From Blattamonas nauphoetae (Eukaryota; Preaxostyla; Oxymonadida), in NCBI GenBank assembly GCA_033064195.1, contig JARBJD010000006.1, positions 372,001 through 436,000 on the forward strand: a DNA stretch of 64,000 bases. Direction: 5' to 3'. Shown in pieces: positions 32,924-43,900 of this stretch (the stretch's first letter is position 1; each line of letters starts with the position of its first letter). The notes beneath the pieces are model-generated. The model searched no databases. It was not told the DNA's origin and saw only the letters and a list, made by a program, of their open reading frames with translations. A program made the translations under genes and the position numbers.

Positions 32924-35017
32924 TCAATTCTTCGGTCCGAGCGAGTCACCAAATGTCGAGTCGCTCGGAAAGAAAGAAAGAGATGGCATCTCGAGGTTGA
33001 TTTGGGGTGAAAAAGACGGAATACCCGAATCCCACAAATCATAAGGGGATGTATTCGATTGAAAAGAATCCCTAAAAGTGACAGAATTGGGTATAAATGA
33101 TGTTGGGAAGGTTGTTTCGGGACGATGAAATGGGGACTGGGCAGAGAGGGGATAGTTGGGTGGAATTTGAGGCGCATGCGAGAAAGAGTTCACCCGAATC
33201 TCGCCCAATCCCGGCAGAGCTGTGGAAGTGCTTGTGGTGAAACGACTTTTCGAGAAATCGCAATTCTGCGTGATCGATCCAAAAGAAGGTTTGAGTGTTG
33301 GTGGGCCTGCCGGACGAAGTGTTGATGGGCCTGCCGGAGGAAGTGATGATGAGGTTCGATACGCGAGATGGCCGCTCTTCGGATGAGCTACTGGTGATTG
33401 TGTTGAACGAGATGTAAACGAGGGTGAATTACTTTGATACTGTGTTCGTTCAGGTGAGAGGTCTGTCGGACTTGGTAAAGGTGATTTCGACGGAGTGGGT
33501 GGAGGAGAGAGCAATGGAGTTGGTTGCCACATGAGTGGTGATTTGCTGGCTGATCCCACACTGTCTCCAGATGGCCTCCATGTCTTTGCACTCTTTGGTC
33601 CAGCGCTTGGCGTCTCTTTCGGAACGTGGATTTGGACAGAAAGATGTAGTTCTTTCGAGATTCTACGATACGTGATCTTAACAACGCGAGATCGGCTGTT
33701 TTCAGAGAAGAACGAAACACAACGACGAGCGTCTTCTTCCCCCTTCGGTGTTCGTTTGAACCCAACATGAACCGCTCCCGACAGCCAGTTCTTCTCCCCA
33801 ACATGAACTTCAAATGTCGGCTTGTTCTCTGGCCTCGCCTCCTTCCTCGAAACCCATCCGTAGAACATGTCCATGAACACCTTTTCCAGTCGACCGTGCA
33901 CTTCTTCGAACAGCAGCAGCCGATTCTCCAGATCTTCTCGCGTCGGTGCACTGCGGCTCAGTTCTTCTCCAGACAGGAACCATTCCCGAGGCAGTCGGAA
34001 CTTCGCAACAACTTCAGATCCAAATCGACGACTCTCCTCTTCCAGCCATCGCACGTTCCCCACTCCTCCAAACACTCCCTGCGTGCACAGTTCCTTCCGG
34101 GCTGCTTCTGCCCCCTTCCGAGTCTCGAATGACAGAAACATCGTCGTGTTGTCCTTGTCGAACTCAATATCGCTTTGCAGCGGGTGTTCGTTTCCAATCT
34201 TTCCCATCACTTCATTTTTAAGATCCGATCGACTCACTCCGGAGTGTGTTGAAGGAATCCCAATCTGAACCGTTTTGTTGAATGTTGGAGGCAGAACCGA
34301 CACAATCTGAGAATTCACAATCTGAAATCAAAAAAGCAGTTAAACAACAAAATGAAGAAAAGTGAAACAAGATGAAAATAATCAACCATAACAATAGAAA
34401 AAAAGAAAGGTCATGAAAATCATGAAACACACAAGATAAGGCCGTTCCAGGAATCGTTTCGCTGTTTCTGGTGTTCTGAACACAATCTGAACCGAATGGA
34501 CTGTTTGACCTGCTTTCCTTTTGCCCCGCTGAAACTCCGTCATTTCACTTCCACAACATTCACGGAAGAATCGTTCTACATGGTCTGCCGTCAGAGGAAC
34601 CCGAATGTTCTTCACACAAATCTTGCCTAAGACGAACATGAACGACAGGTGATGGACACGTAATAAAAGAACTTTAAGAGAAAATATACAGTTCTGGGAA
34701 TGTTGATGTTTCATGGATTCATTTTCCCAAACGATATTGTGAATGGGTTCTTCACTCAGTGCTTGGAGCGGTGACATTGTCAAAGAAACATCACCACTTT
34801 TCTGGCACCTCTCTTCGTCGAGCGGACCAGCACACGATGGAGACAAATCCTGTACACGGTGGTCATTTGAGGGTGGCCGGAGAGTGTCCATCGAATGCGC
34901 TTTCGTGAGATCAGTTTGAACGACCCACAATTTAATCCGTTTCGTCTCCGAAGACTTGTTTTCGATCTCATCTTTCTCACTCAGTCCCATCTGCTCCGGA
35001 ATAAGGTTGCTATTCAT
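32924..35017 (-). CDS. RRM-like RNA-binding protein, paralog 2
   Basis: Three exons: 35017-34690, 34626-34433 and 34321-32924 (639 residues). Splice positions and phases match paralog 1, and the second intron is nearly identical in sequence. The core domain has RNP2-like KICVKNIRVPLTADHVERFF and RNP1-like HSVQIVFRTPETAKRFLE. It differs from paralog 1 at only a few positions up to LHLSVQIH, after which the C-terminal tail is unrelated (PKETPSAGPKSAKTWRPSGD). Exon 1 also differs except for its last 12 codons. It lies in inverted orientation across the giant gene from paralog 1. Confidence 0.82.
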
Positions 35018-35529
35018 TTACAAAAAAGGAGTCAAAGATATTCAATTGATTCAATGAAATCAGAAAGCATGGGTGGGGTAAGAAATGGTCTCACCAAATG
35101 AGATACAAAAATACCGCCAAACAATCAAACATCCGAAAAGCGTCCTCCCGATTCTCCAGTCCCACTCTCCTTCTGCGTCCGATCAGCAATGAATTGGGCA
35201 AAGGTGTTCGCGGAAGCTTGGTGTCTCTCAACAATCACTCCAACTGTTCGAGTTTCCACTCTTCCCAATTCTGCTCCCTTCAACATCCCTAGTATTCCCG
35301 ATCCAAACCTCTCAAGTCCATCTCGGTTCCCTCGACTCACACTGTCGATCGTCACGGGTAGGTCTAGACTCAGATCTGGAAAAGTCTACACGCAGATCTG
35401 CAGATCGGTCTAGGCGCAGATCTGTTGGTCTACACGCAGATCTGTCATTTTCTCGTTCATTTCGACTAAAACACTTTATTAATCAATGAATTCGATGTGA
35501 AATGTGAAGTTAGTGTCGATACTCTCGCT

Positions 35530-35872
35530 TTTTTAGGAATATAAGTCGGAGTTGACTTCTGAGTTGATCTCACCCACGGAGAAGTGTAAAATCGTTCAAA
35601 GAGCTTATGAAGAGCTTATTCGTCAAGTAAACAGTGATGATCTCGCTCACCGTTTGATTCTTCTCTCTATTTCGATTTCTATATCATTCACTTTCCTCAG
35701 TCTGTTTTGTTTCTTGATCACGATCGTGATCGCAGCATCAAGTGAATTTGACGCTCGCACACGGGTCACCGTTTCCCTGCTCACTCAATGTTTGTTGATA
35801 TTCTCTTTCTCTCACGTTTATCTCTTGAACATCTTCTTGGGTGACTTCAAATCTGATACAGACGAAAAATAG
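35530..35872 (+). pseudogene. Membrane-protein exon fragment inside Mutator-like element 2
   Basis: After an acceptor-like TTTTTTAG at 35535, an open frame reads SELTSELISPTEKCKIVQRA and then two hydrophobic stretches (LILLSISISISFTFLSLFCF and TQCLLIFSFSHVYLLNIF), ending TAG at 35870-35872. It looks like a captured fragment; a GT donor near 35625 could instead end an exon there. Family unknown. Confidence 0.35.
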
Positions 35873-36261
35873 AGCTCTAAAGGGACCACATGTTGAATCC
35901 GAGTTCTCTGTTTACAGTTTTCAACACTTGAGCAACTGAAAAAAGGAACCACCATCCATAACAGCCTCTGAACTCCTCGATCCAACTCTCGAAGACACCA
36001 TCGAATACGAATGCTGTAATGGCTTCTACTCATATATCAGACACACATAATGATCATAACATCAAAATTTTTACGTTTTCATCCGATTCAAAACCGAAAC
36101 GCATTCAGAGCGCAAATACTTCACTCTCGCACTCACCTCCCTCTCAAAACAAAGAAACACGATCAAAATCACCAAAAGGATATTCTATTCGTCACAATAC
36201 ACTCTTTGCCCAACTTCTTTCTCTTCCATTCTGCCAACATCATCCTTCTCACTCATTCCAA

Positions 36262-36660
36262 TCAGACTTTTACCGTGCGACATCTACGGCTGACTCCAAT
36301 GAGTCTCAACCAACAGCACAGCTCGACAAAACCGAACCACGCAAAACTCTGTGGATTGGGAAGCTTGATTTGGAATGGAATTGACAAAGTCTGAAACTTT
36401 TCTTCTGCAGGTTCGGAAAGAAAGAAAGAAGTCGTACGATCACGAAACATATCCACGTCGTCCTTCTGATACGGGATGACGCTGTGGAATCCTTCTTCAG
36501 TCTGGTCAAAGTGCGCTCTGGCATACGTCAACACAGCATCCCGCGAAGAAGCTGAATCTCGCTCGACGCATCTTCGGAAGCAGCGAGAAATCAACCACGC
36601 CAGCCGCATCGTCTGCTTGAGACAGCTCTTGTGAATCCCAGGCCGACCGAGCGGGGGCAC
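36262..36660 (-). pseudogene. Coding debris inside Mutator-like element 2
   Basis: A minus-strand frame whose middle (VERDSASSRDAVLTYARAHF, then EGFHSVIPYQKDDVDMFRD) reads like genuine protein. The ends degrade, and a plus-strand frame with partly coding-like sequence overlaps at 36019-36384. I cannot identify a family. Confidence 0.3.
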
Positions 36661-36824
36661 TCCTCTTCAGAATCCAGCCAACGTTCGCAGTTCGGATCGC
36701 TGCGGACGTCATTATCGTCTGATCTCCGCTCACCTCGTCACACTCAGCCCTCTCGAATTGTGAACCAACTCCCTCCTGCAGTTCAGCGCAACCTGATCAT
36801 GTCAGATTTTTTACACATGATGGC

Positions 36825-37830
36825 TTGTTGTTGTCCAAACGTTCCATGGCGTCTCTCACTCATCTTCGTCATCGCTCCAGAACAATCTCGTCTTCCACAC
36901 TCTCACATCAACAACCACTCGTTCAACGTCTCCACGTAGAAGGACAGGCCAATCTAGAGAAAGTGTTGATGAACATGTCGCCAGATCTCTTCACATCACG
37001 CGGCCTTCTTTTGTATTGCGAGGGAGAATTCAATGCGTGGAAGAACGGACTTGAACATCTTCTCCAACCGTCTTTCGACGCCTTCGGTCTTCTTTCTCTC
37101 GTCCACAACAACGACATTCTGTTTGGGGAGTGGCTGTGTCACCTGCAGGGAGGGATTTTTGAGGTCCTGCTGAAATGGACAACACAACGCTTTGATTCAT
37201 TCAAAGTCATTCGATTCGAGCAGATGCAGAACAAGGCTCAACAATCAAAGAGTTTGGAGAATCGAAAGAAGAAGATCGTTTCCTGTGTTTGGTGTCGGCG
37301 GAGTCCAGCGATTCATCATGAATGGACGACTCCAACTCCACCGCATCAGACACCTGCTCCCTCTGAAGCATTCACCGTCGTTCGCTCAGCATCTCTTCTC
37401 CGACAATCCGTTCATCTTCGGTCGAATCAAGTTCCAAAAGACTGTCGAAAGAAGGCATCTCGACCACCGAGCTTGTCCTGGTTGACGACTGCTTCCTCGA
37501 AGGCGTGGAGTTCGTCTCTCTCCCAACCAACCATCGCGTGACTGTCCGCCCGAAAAGACTGGACTGAGGGCAAGCTGACCTCGTTCGACTAACTCTCCCT
37601 TCTCAACCACGCTGCTGGCTGCACCTCTCTCGACCTCAACCAACACCCTGTCTTTCCGTATGTTCTCCGAAAGCATTCCATTCAATCGCTCGATCTCACA
37701 GACACTCGTTCGTTCCGAGATCTCTCTCATCCACTCGTATCTCGCCACGAATCAGCCACCACTCTCCGGCAGCTCTGTACGTCATCTCGAAACTCACCCC
37801 CGCACATCATTCTGACCTGGAAGAATGAAA
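36825..37830 (+). pseudogene. Broken BEACH-domain protein gene inside Mutator-like element 2
   Basis: The segment 37602-37760 reads LNHAAGCTSLDLNQHPVFPY, then VLRKHSIQSLDL and FRDLSHPL. This matches the BEACH motif in which an Asn-Leu-aromatic run, QYPVFPWVL and LDLT..FRDLSKP occur in order. Upstream, 37463-37566 reads TELVLVDDCFLEGVEFVSLP, suited to the preceding PH-like region, but in a different frame with a stop between. Farther upstream, 36930-37260 (ANLEKVLMNMSPDLFTSRGL, NNDILFGEWLCHLQ) may be part of the same gene. BEACH proteins act in vesicle and membrane traffic. Here it is truncated host sequence carried by the element. Confidence 0.65.
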
Positions 37831-39400
37831 GGTGTGTTGGAAATGATTCACACACAAACGGCAGAAGTGTGGCTGGGCGAGTATTCTGAGACCCAGTTCT
37901 TCCAACCAACTCCTCCTCCCCTTCATCTGTAAGTGGAGTTTCAGTCTCCGGATCAGCTGCGACTGGGAAGAGTGTGTTCAGACAAAGACCAATCTCGGAC
38001 TGGTTGGTCCCGTCGACTCCTTAGCATCGGAAGATCTTAGAAGACTCCCACATCCATCAGGATCGATCACAACGCCATTCTCCTTCCTTCAGTTCTTCCT
38101 CACCACATTTCGTCACAACACCATGTCGTATCGAGCAGTTATTCGTTGTGTCGTTGAATAGGCTTTGATCAACCCAGGATCCATTGGTCAGATCTAAACA
38201 TCGAATGGGATAATGTAGTGAAGTGGTTTAAACAGTCAAAAAACATGATATGGTGTCTGGATTTAGGTTGTAGAAGAATAAAATGTGAGAATAAGTCGAA
38301 AACAACACGAATAGTAACAGATCTGCGTGTAGACTTTCAGATCTGCGCCTAGACGGATCTGCAGATCTGCGCCTAGACTTTTTCAGATCTGAGCCTAGAC
38401 TTACCCGATCGTCACTGTCACAACAAATCGAGTGTTTGTCCCTTTCTGCGTTCGTTCCTGTCCCACTCGGCACGAAATGTCGGAATAGTTCAGTTTCAGT
38501 GCCATCTTCTTGTTTTCATGTTTTGGTGTGTCATTCACCAACATTTCCGACGGTTGCGACGAAGAAACGCGAATCCCAAGAGCGGACGCGTCTCCAATCA
38601 AATGAGAGTCGTTCTTGACAGAAAACGATCCCACCTGGATTGTCAGCGTGGCGGGGTTCAGCATCAGATGCGATTCTCCCTTCGTCACTTGAACGAACTC
38701 CGATTCGTTGATCGACACTCCCACAATCTGTCCACGCTTCTGCGACCGATTCGGGATCGCTCCACTTCTACCCGCTGGCGATTTGGGCAACTGGACTTTG
38801 TGTCGAAACGGTCGATGTTGTTCTGGATGTTGTGGGGAGAAAGTTGGGAGTGGCAGAATCATTGGGAAATGCGGGGCAACAAAACTTGGTGGAGAGATCC
38901 GCATTGCGGGTTGAGGCGGAGGAGAGTGAGAGGCGATCACACGAGGAACATCGAGCGTGTTGTGGCGCTGTTCTGGTTCCACATTCAAACTCCATTCAGA
39001 TAAGGGAAATCCAGATAAAGGAGTCAGTGCAGGTCCTACTGGAATGGTGGGAGAAGGGCAGCGAGGCAGAAAAGACAGGTTGGCTGAATGATCGCCGGCG
39101 AAGAACGAGTTCCAAACATTCCCGTTTTCAAGCTCACCAAATGGGAAGTCGGCGTCGAGATATTCAAAATCGCTCAAGTCCGGGAATGGTTCAGGAGCAG
39201 CTGAGGATTCACCAAGAAAATCTTGTTCAGACATGAACATGGAGAAGGAGAGATTGATCTGAATCATAACTTTTTGATCAGAGCCTTTTGGTCAAAAGTC
39301 TCGAAATCACTTGTACAAATCAACAATCAGAAACAGAAATATTGCTAGAGGAATTCGAATGATTAAACGAAAGCAAAGCCAAAGGAAGCATAGAACACAA

Positions 39401-39710
39401 TCATCGCTGACCAAGAATCTTCGCAATCTGAGTCTTCTGGTCCGGGGTCAGCATGTACGGGAATTTCACCTTAAAATGAACCACCAAGTTTCCAAACGTC
39501 CCAGGATGCTTCGAGATCGGCATTCCTTGTCCAGGGATCGTGTGTGTCGTGTCATTCTGGATCACCGTGTTCACCTTCAGATGATACGTCCTCCCCGCCA
39601 GAAGTGAGATGTTCGTGTCAAATCCGCAGAACGCTTGTTGGAGCTCGTTCAGAGATCGGTTCAATAGTCACGGGTCTTCACCAACAGATCGAACCCTTAA
39701 AATCATTAGT
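39401..39710 (-). pseudogene. DnaJ (DNAJB/Sis1-type) C-terminal fragment
   Basis: The minus-strand frame ends IPGQGMPISKHPGTFGNLVV then HFKVKFPYMLTPDQKTQIAK, the C-terminal substrate-binding domain of type II Hsp40 (family pattern: IPGEGMP..K.P...GDL...F.V.FP). Upstream, LQQAFCGFD and AGRTYHLKVNTVI fit the same domain. Continuing upstream to DLLVKTR and VTIEPISE requires two frame changes near 39665-39690, and there is no J-domain. It is a truncated pseudogene of about 300 bp. Confidence 0.85.
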
Positions 39711-39778
39711 GTCGTTTTGTCTCTTCTTCAATCATCTTTTTGTCCCTATCGCTGTCTATTCATTCATAGGAATCTACA

Positions 39779-40724
39779 ATGGCCACTCCAATCACAATTC
39801 TCGTCTTCAGGTTTCTCCCTCATTATTTCTCTTATCGAAAACCAAAACTCTCTCAATGCAGAAATGGTGATACTCACCACACCGGAACCAAGATCACATT
39901 GAAAGCAACAATCAAGTTTATTCTTTGCAACTCTTATTTGTCCATTTCTTCCATTCTAGAACCATGCAACAGTTGTACGATGTGATCAACAAAGAAGTTC
40001 AACTGGTCACTGGAGCTTGCCGGAAAGTTGTTACCCCTGCCGGCAAACAGATTGCCAACCTAGTTGACTTCACTGATGGCGGTTTGTCCCCTTCTAGTCA
40101 CCGTCACCTACCAATCACACTCTCGTCCATTCAGGAAAGTATATCGCTCTTGCTGGAGAACCTCTCAACAAGGAGAAACGTTTGTAAGCAGAATATTTCT
40201 CATTTTCGTACATCTAGTTCCAACTGCTCTTAAACCAAAAGCCAAACCAAAAGCAGCAGAACCAACTGAGATTAAACCAGAGCTCGAGAAGCACACCGTT
40301 GCAAAACACGAACCAACCAAATTTGGCACTCAGTCAAGCAAACCAAAAACAATCTACGTTTTCAGAAACGGAGATAAACACGATCAAGGAACAAAAATTA
40401 CACTCAAAGCAATTATCACCACAATGGACAAGGTTCAACCTTTTGCTCAATATCATTATTATCCACCTCCGTTTTCAATCTGACACCATATTAGTTGTAT
40501 GATGTTGTGAACAAGGAGGTTCGTATTGTCACTGGTGCTTGCCGCAAAATTGTCACTCCTGCTGGAAAGGCTATTGCTAAATTGGAAGATTTTGAAGATG
40601 AAGGTGTGTTTCCATTGCTATTCTCATCCACCAATCTCCAAACCACTCTTTTTTTCTGCTAGGAAAATACATCGCCTGTGCAGGAGAACCACTGAACAAG
40701 GAGGCAATGTCCACTCACATCTAA
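39779..40724 (+). CDS. Tandem doublecortin-domain protein, seven exons
   Basis: Exons 39779-39810, 39862-39915, 39960-40081, 40135-40179, 40218-40432, 40495-40603 and 40663-40724 join to a 212-residue protein. The six introns are 38-62 nt with GT-AG borders (four begin GTTT or GTTC). Two doublecortin repeats are clear. Repeat 1 starts ITILVFRNGDTHHTGTKITL and has VTGACRKVVTPAGKQIANL and GKYIALAGEPLNKE. Repeat 2 starts IYVFRNGDKHDQGTKITLKA and has VTGACRKIVTPAGKAIAKL and GKYIACAGEPLNKE. A Lys/Pro/Glu-rich linker separates them. Equivalent introns split both repeats before GKYIA. Doublecortin domains bind microtubules; in an oxymonad the axostyle is a plausible site (inference). Confidence 0.93.
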
Positions 40725-40950
40725 GTCTTCATAATTTTCGGCATTCTATCTACATCACTCCCCAGATTCTCTCTAGTCCCATTTCTTAAATAGTCAATTC
40801 TGTTTTTTCCCCTCTTTTAAACGCCATCAGAGAAAGATTTTGGAACCCAATATCAGGTACGCATCGAACGGAAAGAAATGAAGAAAAAACCGATGTCGAG
40901 GGAATGAAGGTTGCTAGAATTAAGAATTGTGAGTATTCTCAACGAAAACT

Positions 40951-43900
40951 TTACGAACTATTCTGCTGTGAAGCGCTTCTCTGTTCAACGATCCAACTGC
41001 CAAGTTTCACATCCTCTGTCGAGAAGTGGTGTCCATAGAGTTGAGCTATTTGTCGCATTGTTGATGTTTCGATCGCTTCATCTCGACTGGCCAGTTGATC
41101 GCCCAAAAGAGTGAGTCTTTGCCGGATCAAGACGTGTTGCATTCTGTGCGCAGTCCTGTCCTTCTGGTCAAATCCTTCCTTCTTCATCATTTCTTCCTCT
41201 TCAGCGAACGTGTTGGCTGTCAGAGTGACCAGATCCTGAAACGTGACTGTGATCGACCCCTTCGACTCGCCTCTCTTGATGCTCAAGTTCAGAGTGCGAG
41301 CAGAATCCAAGATTTGTGATCGTTTGTTGTCAAACGACACAACTCCTGTTGTCATCAGCTGAGTCAGTCCTTCCTCTTCATCGCTCGTGTCGACGGTTAT
41401 AAGATCCCGAAACCGCTCGTTTTGTTTTGAAATGGCCCTCGCAACGAAGGCCTTCGGCAGCATCACAGCAAAGAAAATGATGACACAGACAATGACCGCC
41501 AGAAGCATGGTAATGAGGCTGATCGTTTTGGCTGTCTCCGAGTTGGCCATAGCCATTTGAGTGAGTGACGTCGTCATCAGGTTCAGACCCTCCCGCACAT
41601 CAAACCGATACGACGACATGAGATATTGGTAGTACTCGTTGGTGTCGTCGATGTTCGAAAGGTCTTCTAGCGACAACTGCACCACATACTCCACAATCTT
41701 CATCAGAAGTGAATTGAACCCGGTCATGTTTTCTGGCACGCGGACGAGACGGTCGGTGGTACAGTCTGACTGGTTGCTCATATAGCAGTCAGTCCCTGTC
41801 ATCAACAATTCCACATTTGTGTCGATTTTGAGATGGGCGTCCTCTGACAGCTGGAGAAGTGGGTAAGTCGCGAGGTTCTCCTTCTCCACGCCAAAGTGAC
41901 AGACACTGTGAATGGCTTCAAAATATGTTGTCACTCCGACAAGCAGCGAGCGGAGTGTCGCCTTGTCTGTCGAGAGATGTGAAGTGTCTGTCCAGACAGG
42001 GTGTGTGCTGTCGTTGAACTGGATCACAGTCGGAAGTTGCATAAACTCAGTTGGATACACCAGCCTCTGTGCGAGGAAAATAAGAACAGGAAACTGAGTG
42101 TTCCTCAAACTTGAGAAGAATACGGCATCGTCAAACGAAAGCAGATATCGATTATACAACACAGGAATCACGAACTCACAGATCCATGCACTGATCAGAG
42201 GAAACCCGGCCGTCCAGACAAGACAGCCAAGGCGTCTGTTGGTTGTGTGGAAGTTGTGGTATGTGTTGCGGATGACGGTGACCTCCTTCTCCATCTTCTC
42301 TTCCCATTCAGCGTCGTCGATGGCGTTTCTGACGAGAAAGCGTGACTCTCCTGTCTCTTCTTCATCTTCGGTGGTCTTTTCTTTGTACGGGCCGTTGAGC
42401 CAGACGAGGGCAGGTTGGTCGTCGGTTTCGTCTGTCTGCTTCTTCTTTCTCCGCCTCCTCTTCTTCTTCGGTTCTTCGTCAGCCTTGACCTCCTCTTCGA
42501 TGACCTGTGTCTCTGTCATCTCAACATCGCCCTCCTCATTCCTCCTCTCAGCCTTCTTATCCTTCTTCCTCTTCTTCTTCGACTTCGGCTCTGGTGTGAT
42601 GATACTCGTCGTCTGTCCAGGCATCCCTGGGAAGCCCTGGAGTCCACCGAAGTTCTGCATGTTTGGATTGAACATGCCTCCGTTCGGCGCGTTCATGGGT
42701 GCCATTAGATTGGACGGGGAGATGAGCTCGTACTGCTGAGGCATCAGAGAGAAGTTGTTTGTCGTGAAGGATTGCGATTGGTTATCTGCTTCTTGCGACT
42801 CAGTCGCGTCTGTGTACTCGCTTTCTTCCTCCCCATCCTGTTTGCCGTTATCGTCAGCATCATCATCGTCATCCAGATTCAAGTCAGCTGCCTCTTCAGC
42901 GAAGTCTCCAGTCCCATCATTCGTCGAGTTCTGATTGTCTTCCTCCTCCGTCCCCTCCAACGCTCGAATCATCGACTTGAACTTCGTTTTTGGGATCTCA
43001 ACCACTTCTTTCATAATATCCTTCCGATCGTGTCGTTGCAGTCGCATGTGTCTGTTGTTCATGAGAATATACAACAACCCTCCAACCCAGAAACTGATGC
43101 ACGAAAGGATGACGTACAGTGTACGAGTAAACGACTCGCTCGATCGATAATCCGTGAAATGATGGGCGAGAATGGACGATCCTTTGGAGAGGACAGGCTG
43201 AAGAACGTTCAGCGGGATTGACAGCATCCTTTCGTAGAATCCGGACATTTCTGTTTTTGGGTCTTCAAGCAGCGCAACTTCACGGCAGGTTCGACTGATT
43301 TCGAGTGAGGCAGCGACGAAAGACTTTCGGGTGACAACTGGAGGTGTTGAGATGTTGGTGGCTGCGTCGAACTCGACAGAATAAACAGGAATGTCTGCTG
43401 CCTCCCAAACGGTCATGTCTGTCCCGCTGTCCAGTTGTTCTTTCAACAACTTCTCCAAATTTTCAGCCTCAGAGAGAATGTTGGTTTGTGCGTCGAAGAG
43501 CGATATTGTCTGATTGATCTGTGTGTCCTCCCGTGCGTAGTTCCACTCGATCCCGTGCGTCAGTGACAGAGCGATGTAATTCGCCAAATTCACTTCCGAC
43601 ACGAGCAGACTCGACGTCAGCGCAAGCCGTGACAACGACTCCGAGTTCGTCGTCATTCCATTCGACATGATAACGTGGTTGGCAATGTATCCACTTGACA
43701 TTAGGACGACGACGATCAGGTCGATGATGATATAGAGGAGGAGTCCGGAGCGAGCTGAGGACGAATTTGAGAGTTGCTGGATTTGGGCATCGGCTGTGTT
43801 CTCGCCAGTCTTCTTCTTCTTCTTTTTCTTCTTTCGTTGTTGAGTGTGACTGTGTTGGGTGGATTCGTGATCGACCGCACTGTTCGAGTCTGAGTGCTCG

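Larger units (their letters stand above)
35356..38406. mobile_element. Mutator-like element 2, 89-bp TIRs, 9-bp target duplication
   Basis: A 3,051-bp element bounded by GGGTAGGTCTAGACTCAGAT (left) and the complement of GGGTAAGTCTAGGCTCAGAT (right), flanked by a perfect 9-bp direct repeat GATCGTCAC (35347-35355 and 38407-38415). Each 89-bp end holds four copies of a GTCTAGGCGCAGATCTG-like motif; the arms differ at about 9 positions. End sequence GGGTA, duplication length and repeat-filled ends match Mutator-like element 1, though the sub-repeats differ. No transposase is seen; the interior carries BEACH-domain and other host debris. Confidence 0.9.
35125..39267 (-). pseudogene. Putative transcription factor gene split by Mutator-like element 2
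   Basis: The ATG at 39267 opens a 286-codon frame ending at the element border (38407). The frame continues at 35346-35125 after one copy of the 9-bp duplication (GTGACGATC, read V-T-I). The N-terminus is acidic and aromatic (SEQDFLGESSAAPEPFPDLS, then DFEYLDADFPFGEL), like a transactivation domain. A Pro-rich linker follows, then a region of alternating strands (KRGQIVGVSINESEFVQVTK, LTIQVGSFSVKNDSHLIGD, MALKLNYSDISCRVGQE, NTRFVVTVTI). A p53/Ndt80-type beta-sandwich DNA-binding domain is possible, but that is inference. The first in-frame stop after insertion is inside the element's end (38401-38403), so a shortened protein could still be made. Confidence 0.6.

Noticed and set aside
35125-39267. 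Firm assignment of the split gene to Ndt80/MyRF or p53-like factors
   Set aside because: Strand-rich pattern and acidic N-terminus are suggestive, but I cannot match specific DNA-contact residues.
42098-42739. Plus-strand 213-codon frame across the TmcB-like gene
   Set aside because: Ser/Phe-rich mirror of the Lys/Glu-rich linker on the coding strand.
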